NCBI GenBank assembly: GCA_003240735.1 | Contig: QFNE01000002.1 | Span: 62,001-126,000 of the forward strand | Length of the DNA stretch: 64,000 bases | Reading direction: 5' to 3' | From: Paracoccus denitrificans | GTDB lineage: Bacteria; Pseudomonadota; Alphaproteobacteria; Rhodobacterales; Rhodobacteraceae | Shown: positions 36,109-44,196 of the stretch, in pieces | Numbering within the stretch: position 1 is the stretch's first letter | Layout of the letters: each line of letters opens with the position of its first letter | Program-made: the position numbers and the translations under genes | Notes under the pieces: generated by a model | The model's input: the letters and a program-made list of their open reading frames with translations, nothing else | What the model was told of the DNA's origin: nothing | Database searches by the model: none

Positions 36109-36714
36109 TCATTTCGGGCGGGTCATCTCGAACGTCTCGGTCACGGCGACGTAATCACCACGATACCCAAGACGCGCAAGCCAACCACCGCTGCCCCGCA
36201 GGTCGAACTGCCCGTCCGTCAGCGCGCTGTCGCGGATATGGATGCCGGTCACGACGCCCAGCACCAGAAAGTTGGCCTCTCCGGCCTGGCGGATGATCCG
36301 GGTCATGCGGCATTCCAGGCTGGCGGCGGCTTCGGCCACACGCGGACAGTCGATCGTGTGGCAGGGGACAGGGGTCACGCCCGCGCGAACGAACTCGCTC
36401 TCCCCCGCGGGCAACATGGCCGAACTCTGATTCACCGCCTCCCGCTGGGTGCCGTCGGCGATATTGACGCAAAAGACGCGGCTTTCGGCGATCTGGGCCA
36501 CGCTGTCCTTGGTGCCGGGCCGGTCATCCTTTGCCGACGTTGACGCAAACATCACCTGCGGCGGCTCATAGGCGGTCAGGTTGAAAAACGAATAGGGGGC
36601 AAGGTTGTCGCCCAGTTGTCCGCGGGTCGAAATCCAACCGATGGGACGCGGCGCGACCAGTGCATTCAGCGGGTTATGTGGCAGGCCGTGGCCCTGCTCG
36701 GGTCGGTAGAACAT
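36109..36714 (-). CDS. Flavin reductase-like domain protein
   Basis: This 201-residue FMN-binding split-barrel protein has MFYRPEQGHGLPHNPLNALV, APRPIGWISTRGQLGDNLAP, YSFFNLTAYEPPQVMFASTS and KDSVAQIAESRVFCVNIADG. The pattern fits the flavin reductase-like family (PF01613), specifically the group that binds FMN without a dedicated oxygenase partner. The physiological substrate is unknown. The ATG at 36714 begins the conserved text; the upstream frame is non-coding repeat-rich sequence. Confidence 0.88.
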   Translation of the reverse strand: MFYRPEQGHGLPHNPLNALVAPRPIGWISTRGQLGDNLAPYSFFNLTAYEPPQVMFASTSAKDDRPGTKDSVAQIAESRVFCVNIADGTQREAVNQSSAMLPAGESEFVRAGVTPVPCHTIDCPRVAEAAASLECRMTRIIRQAGEANFLVLGVVTGIHIRDSALTDGQFDLRGSGGWLARLGYRGDYVAVTETFEMTRPK

Positions 36715-36841
36715 CGATAGGGCCCCGCGGTGATTGACTGGTGACTGGCTGGTGATCGACTGCGGTCCATCGCCGCGCCGCCGCATCATGGCGTCTGCGC
36801 CCAACCTGCGCAAGCGGACCCCGGGGGCTTGTCGCCCGCCC

Positions 36842-36886
36842 GCACTCTTCGTCACCCAAATATCCCCGCCGGAGGCTCTTTGGGCG
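36842..36886 (+). repeat. Dispersed intergenic repeat, copy D (left arm of inverted pair)
   Basis: GCACTCTTCGTCACCCAAAT is followed by ATCCCCGCCGGAGGC and TCTTTGGGCG. It matches the reverse complement of copy E (38486-38531) with three mismatches and one indel over 46 positions. Confidence 0.8.
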
Positions 36887-36997
36887 AAAGGGCGCACGCC
36901 CCCCGAACCGTGATCCCCAACCGACTTTCCTGCCTGACGCATGGGTGCTAACGGATAACGCCGCACCCTGTCGCACATCGCAATCTCACGAGGTCGG

Positions 36998-37615
36998 ATG
37001 TATCAGCTCTGCCCCGAAACCGACGCGGACACCCCCGAGGTCGAGGCGCTTCTGGACCTGTGTTTCGCGCCCGGGCGGACGGCCCTGTCGTCCTATCGCC
37101 TGCGCGACGGCGTGCCGCCGGTCCTGCCCTTGTGCCTTCTGATGCGCGGCGAAGGGGACGTGCTGACCGCCGCCATCCGATATTGGCCGGTGCGGGTGTC
37201 GGGGCGTCTGGTTCTGCTGCTGGGCCCGATCGCGGTGCACCCCACGGCACAGGGCGAAGGGCTGGGGGCGTATCTCATGCGCGAAAGCCTGCACCGCGCG
37301 GCCGATATGGGTTGGCGCCGGGTGATGCTGGTGGGCGACGCACCCTATTATTCCCGCTTTGGGTTCAGCCGGCTGGAGGGCGTGGAAATGCCGCCCCCCA
37401 CCAACCCCGACCGCGTGCTGGGTCTGGAACTTGCGCCCGGCGCATGGGTTGGGCTGGCGGGCGCGGTCGAGCGTGAAACCTCGCCCGACGTGCTGGCCGC
37501 CCTGGCCGAAATCGACGCACACGAGCAGGAAATGCTGCCCGAATGCACCGAGGTCGACCCGGCCGCACAGATCGTGACGCACGCCCCGTCCCGCCGCTCG
37601 GCGCGGGGCGGCTAA
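36998..37615 (+). CDS. GNAT family N-acetyltransferase (YhbS-like)
   Basis: The 205-residue protein has a GNAT core: LVLLLGPIAVHPTAQGEGLG (acetyl-CoA binding motif A), AYLMRESLHRAADMGWRRVM and the LVGDAPYYSRFGFSRLEGV block typical of YhbS-like enzymes. Target is unknown. The C-terminus extends about 40 residues beyond the fold. It and the EcsC gene that follows (55 bp away) are bounded by an inverted pair of intergenic repeats. Confidence 0.88.
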   Translation: MYQLCPETDADTPEVEALLDLCFAPGRTALSSYRLRDGVPPVLPLCLLMRGEGDVLTAAIRYWPVRVSGRLVLLLGPIAVHPTAQGEGLGAYLMRESLHRAADMGWRRVMLVGDAPYYSRFGFSRLEGVEMPPPTNPDRVLGLELAPGAWVGLAGAVERETSPDVLAALAEIDAHEQEMLPECTEVDPAAQIVTHAPSRRSARGG

Positions 37616-37670
37616 GACCGAAACCCGCCGCGCCCGGCGTCCGGGCCGCATCCAGAGGACCAGGCTGACG

Positions 37671-38477
37671 ATGTCCAAGAACGAAATCTCCCCACGTCAG
37701 GCGGTCCTGCCGCCGATCACCGACGCCTCGGTCCACGCGGAAATCGACAAGCTGGCCCGACGCTATGTGAACGCGGGCGGCATTATGATGGATTTCCTTA
37801 ACAGCCTGGGGGGCGGCGCGGAAACCGTCATGAACAAGCTGCCCAAGTTCGTCCGGGGACGGATGGACCACGTCGTGTCATCCGCACTCGAACGCGCGAT
37901 GGGCGCGGCGCAGCAGTCCCGGCGTCTGGTGCGCGACCGTGGCGATTGGTTCAACCGCCTGGTGTCGACCGCGTCCGGCGCGGCCGGCGGGATCGCCGGC
38001 CTGCCCGGCGCAATGATCGAATTGCCGCTGACGGTCACGTTCCTTCTGCGCTCCATCCTCGAGATCGCGGCCGAACACGGCCTCGATCCCGACAGCGAGG
38101 AAATCAGGATGGAGGCGCTGAAGGTCTTTGCCGCCGCTGGCCCGATGGACGACGACGACACCACCGACTTGGGGCTGCTGGCCGCCAAGCTGTCGGTGAC
38201 GGGTCAGACCGTGTCGGGGCTGATCGCGCGGGTCGCCCCGCGTCTGGCCGCCGTTCTGGGCGAGAAGCTGGCCGCGCAGGCAACGCCGGTTCTGGGCGCG
38301 GTCGCCGGCGCCTCGATCAACTATACCTTTGCGCGGTATTATCAGGAAATCGCCCGCGTCCATTTCGGGTTGCTTCGCCTGTCGCAGGAAACCGGCATCC
38401 CGCGCGAAGCCCTGATCGAGGCGCTGCGCCTGCGGATGGATCAGCTGGACGACAAACGCAAACGCAGCCGCCGCTGA
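37671..38477 (+). CDS. EcsC family protein
   Basis: The 268-residue protein has the EcsC family (PF12787) layout. It shows a helical N-terminus (IDKLARRYVNAGGIMMDFLN), the Gly-rich segment ASGAAGGIAGLPGAMIELPL leading into TVTFLLRSILEIAAEHG, and a second Gly/Ala-rich block VLGAVAGASINYTFARYYQE. In Bacillus, EcsC accompanies an ABC transporter; here there is no transporter nearby and function is unknown. It probably associates with the membrane through the two Gly-rich helices. Confidence 0.85.
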   Translation: MSKNEISPRQAVLPPITDASVHAEIDKLARRYVNAGGIMMDFLNSLGGGAETVMNKLPKFVRGRMDHVVSSALERAMGAAQQSRRLVRDRGDWFNRLVSTASGAAGGIAGLPGAMIELPLTVTFLLRSILEIAAEHGLDPDSEEIRMEALKVFAAAGPMDDDDTTDLGLLAAKLSVTGQTVSGLIARVAPRLAAVLGEKLAAQATPVLGAVAGASINYTFARYYQEIARVHFGLLRLSQETGIPREALIEALRLRMDQLDDKRKRSRR

Positions 38478-38485
38478 CAGCCTTG

Positions 38486-38531
38486 CGCCCAAAGATGCCT
38501 CCGGCGGGGATATTTGCCTGACGAAGAGCGC
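38486..38531 (-). repeat. Dispersed intergenic repeat, copy E (right arm of inverted pair)
   Basis: CGCCCAAAGATGCCTCCGGC then GGGGATATTTGCCTGACGAAGAGCGC fills the whole gap between the convergent EcsC and helicase stops. It is the reverse complement of copy D. Confidence 0.8.
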
Positions 38532-40088
38532 TCAGCCCTCATCCTCGGGCGCGCTGAGCGTCAGGGCCGCGGGCGTCTGCTCGATCAGATCCGCGGTCGA
38601 AAGGCCCCCCTTGGGGCGCGCAAGACTGGGTCGCGTGACCCAGTGCAGCCGCTCCTGCGCCCGCGTGATCGCGACATAGGCCAGTCGCTTCCACAGCGGA
38701 ATTCCGGCCTCGGTCCGGTTCGACCACGCCGCCGCCGACAGGTCAGGGGCGAAGACCTGCACATCGGGCCATTGCGACCCTTGGGCCTTGTGGATCGTGA
38801 CTGCCGCCCCGTGCAGGAACGCGGCCCCCATATTTGCGGCAAAGGGGATGAAGGGCTCTTCCACCTCCGGGGTTTCGATCTTGACGATGCTGGCTGCCGA
38901 CAGCCGCGGCTCGACCGCGCCGATGACGTGCAAGCGCGAAAACCCCGGTTTTTTCCCCGGACCCAGATAGACGACCTGCGCACCCTTGATCAGGCCCCGC
39001 GCTTCCAGGTCGATCCGCTTTTTGCGATGCTTCAACGGCAGTTCGATCCCGTCGCAGATCAGCGGCTCTCCGGGCAGCAGCGCATCACCGGGCGCGCCGT
39101 GGGCGGCGCGGAACGCCGTGATCAGTCGCACCCGCGTCGCGTTGCGCCAGACCAGCGCCGGGCTGCGCGCCATCAGATCGCTGTCCATCCGTTCCGCCCA
39201 GATCACCCGTTCATCGCGCTGGGCGGCGTCGCGGACCATGCGTTCGAACCCGGCGAAATCGACGCTCGGGTCTGACAGCGCATGCGCCAGATCAAGGATC
39301 GGACTGTCGTCGGCCTGTCGGTGGATGCGGTTCAGGACCAGCTTCTGCGTCGCGGCCAGCGTGTCGAACACCATCTCGCCCGATTGGCCCACCGGGGCCA
39401 GCTGGGCGGGGTCGCCAAACAGGACCAGCACCGGGAAGATCTCGCGCAGGTCGTCGAACTGCCGCTGATCCAGCATCGAGGATTCGTCGATCATCCCGAT
39501 ATCCAGCGCGTCTTCGCGCCGCTTCCAGCCTTGGATGAAATCCGACCCGCGCAGACCCGCGGCCGCCAGCGCCCCGGGGATAGAACTGTGCGCCTGATAA
39601 AACGCATGCGCGCGGTCCAGCGCCTCGTCGGTCAGCGCCTCGATCACCGGGCGGTCGCCGACGCCGGTCAGCCATTCGGCCAGCTTTTCGTATTCCGGGT
39701 CATAGACCGGGGTGTACAGAATGCGGTGGATCGTCGTCGCAGGCACGCCCCGCATGCGCAGAACGAACGCCGCCTTGTTCGTCGGCGCCAGAATGGCGAC
39801 CGAGCGCGCGTCCTTCTTGCGCTTGCCCTCGAAATCGCCGCTGACGATCTTGACCCCAGCCGCCACCAGCGCCTTGGTCATTTCTGACAGCAGCAACGTC
39901 TTGCCGGACCCGGCCTTGCCCAGCACGGCCATCACGCGGCCCTTGCCTTCGGTCGCGGGGTGCAGCTCTTCGGCCACCAGATCGACGCCGCGGCTTGCCA
40001 GCATTTCGGTCAGGGCGTCCCACGCATCGGCCTGATCGGGCGACAGTTGCGGGGCAGGGGCAAGCGCGGGTGCAATGGCATCGGACAT
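38532..40088 (-). CDS. ATP-dependent DNA helicase, RecD/UvrD-C type
   Basis: This 518-residue superfamily 1 helicase has Walker A VLGKAGSGKTLLLSEM, motif Ia LAPTNKAAFVLRMRGV, Walker B GMIDESSML, motif III VLFGDPAQLAPVGQSGEM, and C-terminal motifs VTIHKAQGSQWPDVQVF and RLAYVAITRAQERLHWV. This matches the RecD-like stand-alone helicases with a UvrD_C_2 domain. Without RecBC partners here it may act in repair or replication-fork processing. Start at 40088; the upstream frame runs over ffh antisense. Confidence 0.9.
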   Translation of the reverse strand: MSDAIAPALAPAPQLSPDQADAWDALTEMLASRGVDLVAEELHPATEGKGRVMAVLGKAGSGKTLLLSEMTKALVAAGVKIVSGDFEGKRKKDARSVAILAPTNKAAFVLRMRGVPATTIHRILYTPVYDPEYEKLAEWLTGVGDRPVIEALTDEALDRAHAFYQAHSSIPGALAAAGLRGSDFIQGWKRREDALDIGMIDESSMLDQRQFDDLREIFPVLVLFGDPAQLAPVGQSGEMVFDTLAATQKLVLNRIHRQADDSPILDLAHALSDPSVDFAGFERMVRDAAQRDERVIWAERMDSDLMARSPALVWRNATRVRLITAFRAAHGAPGDALLPGEPLICDGIELPLKHRKKRIDLEARGLIKGAQVVYLGPGKKPGFSRLHVIGAVEPRLSAASIVKIETPEVEEPFIPFAANMGAAFLHGAAVTIHKAQGSQWPDVQVFAPDLSAAAWSNRTEAGIPLWKRLAYVAITRAQERLHWVTRPSLARPKGGLSTADLIEQTPAALTLSAPEDEG

Positions 40089-40204
40089 GGGCCGCGTCTT
40101 AACCCGGCTGGCCCAAAATGCTAAGCCCCGAATGACAAGACCCATCCCTGTGCACCGCCAAGGTTGACCTTGCCGCCCCGATCTGGCATGTCGGCCCCCA
40201 ATTC

Positions 40205-40277
40205 CCGGAAGGACGATCCTTCCGGTCCCCGGCTGGGCCGAGGATCGCCCCCCGTCAGCGCGTCGCGCCCACGGGGG
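40205..40277 (+). promoter_or_regulatory. Structured leader upstream of ffh
   Basis: A perfect 9-bp stem CCGGAAGGA-CGA-TCCTTCCGG (40205-40225) is followed by a second stem, CCCCCGT / ACGGGGG (40249-40255 with 40271-40277). Both lie in the 229-bp gap between the divergent helicase and ffh genes. No T run follows, so these may be leader structures rather than terminators. Confidence 0.4.
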
Positions 40278-40317
40278 CGATACGTGTTTATGTGATGGCC
40301 ACCTTGGGAGGCATGCG

Positions 40318-41814
40318 ATGTTTGAGAATCTGTCCGACCGTCTTGGCGGCGTCTTCGACCGCCTGACCAAGCAGGGCGCGCTGTCCGAAGACGACGTCGC
40401 CGTCGCGCTGCGCGAGGTCCGTTCGGCGCTGCTGGATGCCGACGTCTCGCTGCCGGTGGTGCGCAACTTCGTCCGTTCGATCACGCAGAAGGCCACGGGC
40501 GCCGCGGTCACCAAGTCGATCACGCCGGGCCAGCAGGTCGTCAAGATTGTCCACGACGAACTGATCCGCACACTTCAGGGTGACGACGAACCCGACGCGC
40601 TGAAGATCGACAGCCCGCCCGCGCCGATCCTGATGGTCGGTCTGCAAGGCTCGGGGAAAACCACGACCACCGCGAAACTGGCCCGCCGCCTGTCGGAACG
40701 CGAAAAGAAACGCGTCCTGATGGCGTCCTTGGACACCAACCGTCCGGCGGCGATGGAGCAGCTGGCCATTCTGGGTCAGCAGATCGGCGTCGACACCCTG
40801 CCGATCGTGCCGGGCGAAAATGCCGTCCAGATCGCGAAGCGCGCCAAGCAGCAGGCGACGCTGGGCGGATACGACGTCTATATGCTGGACACCGCCGGCC
40901 GTCTGCACATCGACGAAGTCCTGATGTCCGAGGTGCAGGCCGTCCGCGACGTGGCAAACCCGCGCGAAACCCTGCTGGTCGTCGATGGTCTGACCGGTCA
41001 GGACGCGGTGAACGTCGCCACCGAATTCGACGGCAAGGTCGGCATTTCGGGCGTGGTTCTGACCCGGATGGACGGCGATGGGCGCGGTGGTGCCGCTCTT
41101 TCGATGCGTGCCGTCACCGGCAAACCTATCCGCTTCGTCGGCATGGGCGAGAAAATGGATGCGCTGGAAACCTTCGATGCCGAACGCGTCGCGGGACGTA
41201 TCCTTGGCATGGGCGACATCGTGGCCCTTGTCGAAAAAGCCCAACAGGTGCTGGAGGTCGAGCAGGCCGAGCGCATGATGAAGCGCTTTTCCAAGGGTCT
41301 GTTCAACATGAACGACCTGAAAAACCAGCTTGAGCAGATGCAGAAGATGGGCGGCATGCAGTCGATCATGGGCATGATGCCGGGAATGGGCAAAATGGCC
41401 AAGCAGGCCGAGGCGTCGGGCATCGACGACACCATGCTGCGCCGTCAGGTCGCGCTGATCAATTCGATGACCCGCAAGGAACGCGCCAACCCCGACCTGC
41501 TGCAGGCCAGCCGCAAGAAACGCATCGCCGCCGGTGCCGGCATGGACGTGGCCGAACTGAACAAGTTGCTGAAAATGCAGCGCGGCATGGCCGACACGAT
41601 GAAAAAGATGTCCAAGATGGGCAAGGGCGCGATGATGCGTCAGGCCATGCAGGCGATGACCGGCAAGGGCGGCGGTCTGCCCGACATGTCGAACGTCGAT
41701 CCCGCCAAGATGGCCGAGGCGACGAAGATGCTGCAAGACAGCAAGGGTCTGGGCGGCCAGCTGGGCGGCGCGGGCCTTCCGGGCGGTCTGTCGGGGCTGT
41801 TTGGCAAGAAATGA
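40318..41814 (+). CDS. ffh: Signal recognition particle protein Ffh (SRP54)
   Basis: The 498-residue GTPase has an N domain (MFENLSDRLGGVFDRLTKQG), then a G domain with GLQGSGKTTTTAKLA, DTNRPAAMEQL, YDVYMLDTAGRLHID, TRMDGDGRGGAALS and GKPIRFVGMGEKMDALE. A Met-rich M domain (MQKMGGMQSIMGMMPGMGKM and onward) binds 4.5S RNA and signal sequences. It targets inner-membrane proteins to FtsY/SecYEG. GGGAGG precedes the start at suitable spacing. Its stop overlaps the next gene by 4 bases. Confidence 0.97.
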   Translation: MFENLSDRLGGVFDRLTKQGALSEDDVAVALREVRSALLDADVSLPVVRNFVRSITQKATGAAVTKSITPGQQVVKIVHDELIRTLQGDDEPDALKIDSPPAPILMVGLQGSGKTTTTAKLARRLSEREKKRVLMASLDTNRPAAMEQLAILGQQIGVDTLPIVPGENAVQIAKRAKQQATLGGYDVYMLDTAGRLHIDEVLMSEVQAVRDVANPRETLLVVDGLTGQDAVNVATEFDGKVGISGVVLTRMDGDGRGGAALSMRAVTGKPIRFVGMGEKMDALETFDAERVAGRILGMGDIVALVEKAQQVLEVEQAERMMKRFSKGLFNMNDLKNQLEQMQKMGGMQSIMGMMPGMGKMAKQAEASGIDDTMLRRQVALINSMTRKERANPDLLQASRKKRIAAGAGMDVAELNKLLKMQRGMADTMKKMSKMGKGAMMRQAMQAMTGKGGGLPDMSNVDPAKMAEATKMLQDSKGLGGQLGGAGLPGGLSGLFGKK

Positions 41815-42362
41815 CCGCGACCGTCACCCTTTCCGTCGACGTGCCGGTGATCGAGACCGAGCGCCTGATCCTGCGCGAGCCGACGCTGCAGGACTTCGAC
41901 GCGTATGCCGACTTCGCCGCCAGCGACCGCACCGCCTATGTCGGCGGCAAGCTGACGCGGTACGAGGCATGGCGCAAGTATATCGGCTTTGTCGGTCACT
42001 GGGTTCTGCGTGGCTATGGCTATTGGACCATCACCGAAAAGGCGACCGGCGCCATCATCGGTCGCACGGGGGTCGGATATCACGAAGGCGAGTGGCCTGA
42101 ACCAGAACTCGGCTGGACCCTGCAGGACGGCTGCGAAGGCAAGGGCTATGCGTTCGAGGCGGCGGTTGCTGCCCGCGCGCAGGCCGCTCAGATGGGCCTT
42201 GGTCCGCTCATCTCGCTGATCGACCCCGACAACGCCCGCTCGCGCCGCTTGGCCGAGCGAATGGGCGCGACGGTTGAGCGTGAAATGACGCTGCTGGGGG
42301 ATCGTGCAATCGTATATCGCCATCCTGCATCCAGTGGCCCCGCAACCGGGGGTGCCGCATGA
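41811..42362 (+). CDS. GNAT family N-acetyltransferase (RimJ/RimL-like)
   Basis: The 183-residue protein has the RimJ/RimL-type start IETERLILREPTLQDFDAYA, a central GYWTITEKATGAIIGRTGVG, ELGWTLQDGCEGKGYAFEAA (acetyl-CoA site) and ISLIDPDNARSRRLAERMGA. Its substrate may be a ribosomal protein or small molecule. It sits between ffh (ATGA overlap) and a chorismate mutase gene, an order I recall from other Rhodobacteraceae. Confidence 0.87.
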   Translation: MTATVTLSVDVPVIETERLILREPTLQDFDAYADFAASDRTAYVGGKLTRYEAWRKYIGFVGHWVLRGYGYWTITEKATGAIIGRTGVGYHEGEWPEPELGWTLQDGCEGKGYAFEAAVAARAQAAQMGLGPLISLIDPDNARSRRLAERMGATVEREMTLLGDRAIVYRHPASSGPATGGAA

Positions 42363-42415
42363 GCCGTGCATTGCCTGTGCATGATTTGTGCATGGACGCT
42401 GCATATTCTGTGCAT
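42355..42415 (+). repeat. Six-unit GCAT array with exact 11-bp period before chorismate mutase-rpsP
   Basis: GCAT occurs at 42357, 42368, 42379, 42390, 42401 and 42412, each 11 bp from the last. Four of the six are GTGCAT (42366, 42377, 42388, 42410). The first unit overlaps the end of the acetyltransferase gene; the rest fill the 91-bp gap before the chorismate mutase start. The TGCA core is palindromic, so each unit could be a small protein-binding site on the same DNA face. Confidence 0.7.
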
Positions 42416-42453
42416 CGTGGTTTTCAGTCATTTCAAAGGGTTGTGGGGTGAAC

Positions 42454-42750
42454 ATGAAAGATGACGTCACCCGCGCGGCCGATCTGCTGAAAGATCACCG
42501 CGACTCGATCGACCGGCTGGACGCGATCCTCGTCTATACGCTGGCCGAGCGGTTCAAGCACACCCAGTCCGTCGGCCGCCTCAAGGCCGAACACGACCTT
42601 CCCCCGTCCGATCCGACGCGTGAAACGCATCAGATCGAGCGGTTGGAACGCCTCGCGCGCGAGGCTGATCTCGACCCGGAATTCGCGCGCAAGTTCCTGA
42701 ATTTCGTCATCGCCGAAGTCATTCGGCATCACGAGCAACACCAATCCTAG
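42454..42750 (+). CDS. Chorismate mutase (AroQ class)
   Basis: This 98-residue helical protein has the AroQ catalytic pattern: HRDSIDRLDAILVYTLAER, then VGRLKAEHDLPPSDPTRETH, with the conserved Arg, Arg, Lys and Arg/Glu in place. It converts chorismate to prephenate for Phe and Tyr. It lies 50 bases before rpsP, probably cotranscribed. Of the two AroQ-type genes in this window this one has the fuller active-site match. The ATG at 42454 follows AAAGGG; an in-frame GTG at 42448 is an alternative start. Confidence 0.88.
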   Translation: MKDDVTRAADLLKDHRDSIDRLDAILVYTLAERFKHTQSVGRLKAEHDLPPSDPTRETHQIERLERLAREADLDPEFARKFLNFVIAEVIRHHEQHQS

Positions 42751-42799
42751 CGCCCGACCTGTCGCGCGCTAACCCCGCCATTTCAAAGGAGAAATCGTA

Positions 42800-43213
42800 A
42801 TGGCAATGAAGATCCGTCTGGCCCGTGGTGGGTCCAAGAAACGCCCCCACTATGCCATCGTGGCCACCGATTCACGCATGCCGCGCGACGGCCGCTTTCT
42901 GGAAAAGCTGGGCACCTATAACCCGCTGCTGGCCAAGGATTCCGAAGACCGCGTGAAAATGGACGTCGAGCGCGTTCAGTACTGGCTGTCCAAAGGCGCC
43001 GAGCCGACCGACCGCGTCGCCCGCTTCCTGGAAGCCGCCGGCCTGAAAGACAAAGCCGAGCGCGCAAACCTGAAAAAAGGTGAGCCGGGTAAGGCCGCGA
43101 AAGAGCGTGTGGCAAAACGTGCCCAGCGTGAAGAAGCCGCCCGTGCCGCTGCCGAAGAAGCCAAGAACGCACCGGCCGCCGACGCTGCGGAAACCGCTGA
43201 AACGGCTGAATAA
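42800..43213 (+). CDS. rpsP: 30S ribosomal protein S16
   Basis: This 137-residue S16 starts MAMKIRLARGGSKKRPHYAI and has DSRMPRDGRFLEKLGTYNPL and VERVQYWLSKGAEPTDRVAR. The C-terminal extension of about 45 residues is Ala/Glu/Lys-rich, longer than E. coli S16 (82 residues), as is common in alphaproteobacteria. An AAAGGAGAAA ribosome site lies before the ATG. It leads the rpsP-rimM-trmD-rplS group. Confidence 0.97.
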   Translation: MAMKIRLARGGSKKRPHYAIVATDSRMPRDGRFLEKLGTYNPLLAKDSEDRVKMDVERVQYWLSKGAEPTDRVARFLEAAGLKDKAERANLKKGEPGKAAKERVAKRAQREEAARAAAEEAKNAPAADAAETAETAE

Positions 43214-43224
43214 TTCAGCCTTTC

Positions 43225-43249
43225 GCCCTGCGCTTGCGCGGGGCTTTCG
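43225..43249 (+). terminator. Possible attenuator/terminator hairpin after rpsP
   Basis: GCCCTGCGC-TT-GCGCGGGGC, a 9-bp stem with one mismatch, is followed by TTTC. It lies 12 bases after the rpsP stop and upstream of rimM, so it may reduce read-through into rimM-trmD. Confidence 0.45.
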
Positions 43250-43381
43250 ACATCGCCTGCGGACCGACCCGGCCCGCAGGCGCACTGATTTCTGCGGTCG
43301 GATTTCGTCTTGGACAGCGGTGCGTTCCGCGCCAGACTTGGTGCTAGCGCGATCGATCAAAGGCCCTGAAAAGGAGAGGCG

Positions 43382-43879
43382 ATGACAGACAGAGTTTGCG
43401 TCGGTGCAATCGCCGGAGCCTTCGGCGTTCAGGGCGAAGTGCGGCTGAAAAGCTTCTGCACGGAACCCGCAGATATCGCGACCTATGGGCCCCTCTGGTC
43501 CGAAGACGGCACCCGTGAATTCGGCGTCAAACTGACCCGTCCGGTCAATGGCGGGCTGGGCGCGCGGCTGTCTGGCGTCGCCACCAAGGAACAGGCCGAC
43601 GCCCTGAAAGGCGTGACCCTTTGGGCCGACCGCGACGCGCTGCCGTCGCTGCCGGATGACGAGTTCTACCACGCTGACCTGATCGGGCTGGACGTGCTCG
43701 ACCCCGGTGGCGTGTCGCTGGGCAAGGTTCGCGCGATTTACGACCACGGGGCTGGGGACATCTTGGAAGTCCTTGGCACCAAAGGGATTTTGTTGATCCC
43801 GTTCACGCGTGATGCCGTGCCCACAGTGGACCTGACCGCTGGCCGCATCATCGCCGACCCGCCAGAGAGTGACGAATGA
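43382..43879 (+). CDS. rimM: Ribosome maturation factor RimM
   Basis: The 165-residue protein has the RimM N-terminal domain (VCVGAIAGAFGVQGEVRLKS, then LSGVATKEQADALKGVTLW) and the C-terminal PRC barrel (DDEFYHADLIGLDVLDPGG, KVRAIYDHGAGDILEV). It binds S19 and helps fold the 30S head. It overlaps the following small membrane-protein gene by 4 bases. AGGAG precedes the ATG. Confidence 0.96.
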   Translation: MTDRVCVGAIAGAFGVQGEVRLKSFCTEPADIATYGPLWSEDGTREFGVKLTRPVNGGLGARLSGVATKEQADALKGVTLWADRDALPSLPDDEFYHADLIGLDVLDPGGVSLGKVRAIYDHGAGDILEVLGTKGILLIPFTRDAVPTVDLTAGRIIADPPESDE

Positions 43880-44196
43880 ACCCGCTTTATTTCATCGCCA
43901 TTGTCGTAATGTTCGCCGGCCCATTGCTTCAGGGTCTGAACGGGGCGACCGACCCTAACGCGTATGTCTTTGCGCCGGTCATCGCCGTCTCGACCCTGCC
44001 GGTGCACCGCGGGCCGCAAGGCGGTAACGCCCTGCGCATGGCCGCGTTGTTCCTGATCATCGGGGCGATCTGCATGGCCCTGTGGTGGCTTGGCAGCCAG
44101 TCCACGCCGCCCTTGGGCTGGCCCGGTCTGCTGCCGACCGCAGTGACCATCGGAGGCGCACTGCTGGCCCTGCTGGCGCGGATCTGGCGGCGATGA
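43876..44196 (+). CDS. Small membrane protein of unknown function between rimM and trmD
   Basis: The 106-residue protein has three hydrophobic segments: LYFIAIVVMFAGPLLQGLNG, ALRMAALFLIIGAICMALWW and LLPTAVTIGGALLALLARIW. No known domain is evident. It is locked in the operon by ATGA overlaps with rimM and trmD, so it is surely translated, but no function can be given. Confidence 0.75.
   Translation: MNPLYFIAIVVMFAGPLLQGLNGATDPNAYVFAPVIAVSTLPVHRGPQGGNALRMAALFLIIGAICMALWWLGSQSTPPLGWPGLLPTAVTIGGALLALLARIWRR

Noticed and set aside
40089..40317. Possible 4.5S (SRP) RNA next to ffh
   Set aside because: The stem CCGGAAGGA-CGA-TCCTTCCGG looked suggestive, but the conserved SRP RNA core (GGAAGNAGCA-type tetraloop and internal loop) is absent on either strand.
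40288..41736. 482-codon minus-strand frame opposite ffh
   Set aside because: His/Leu/Gln-rich shadow of ffh with no ribosome site or conserved motif.
42363..42453. GTGCAT array as a coding extension of the acetyltransferase
   Set aside because: The acetyltransferase stop precedes most of the array, and an 11-bp period does not keep a reading frame.
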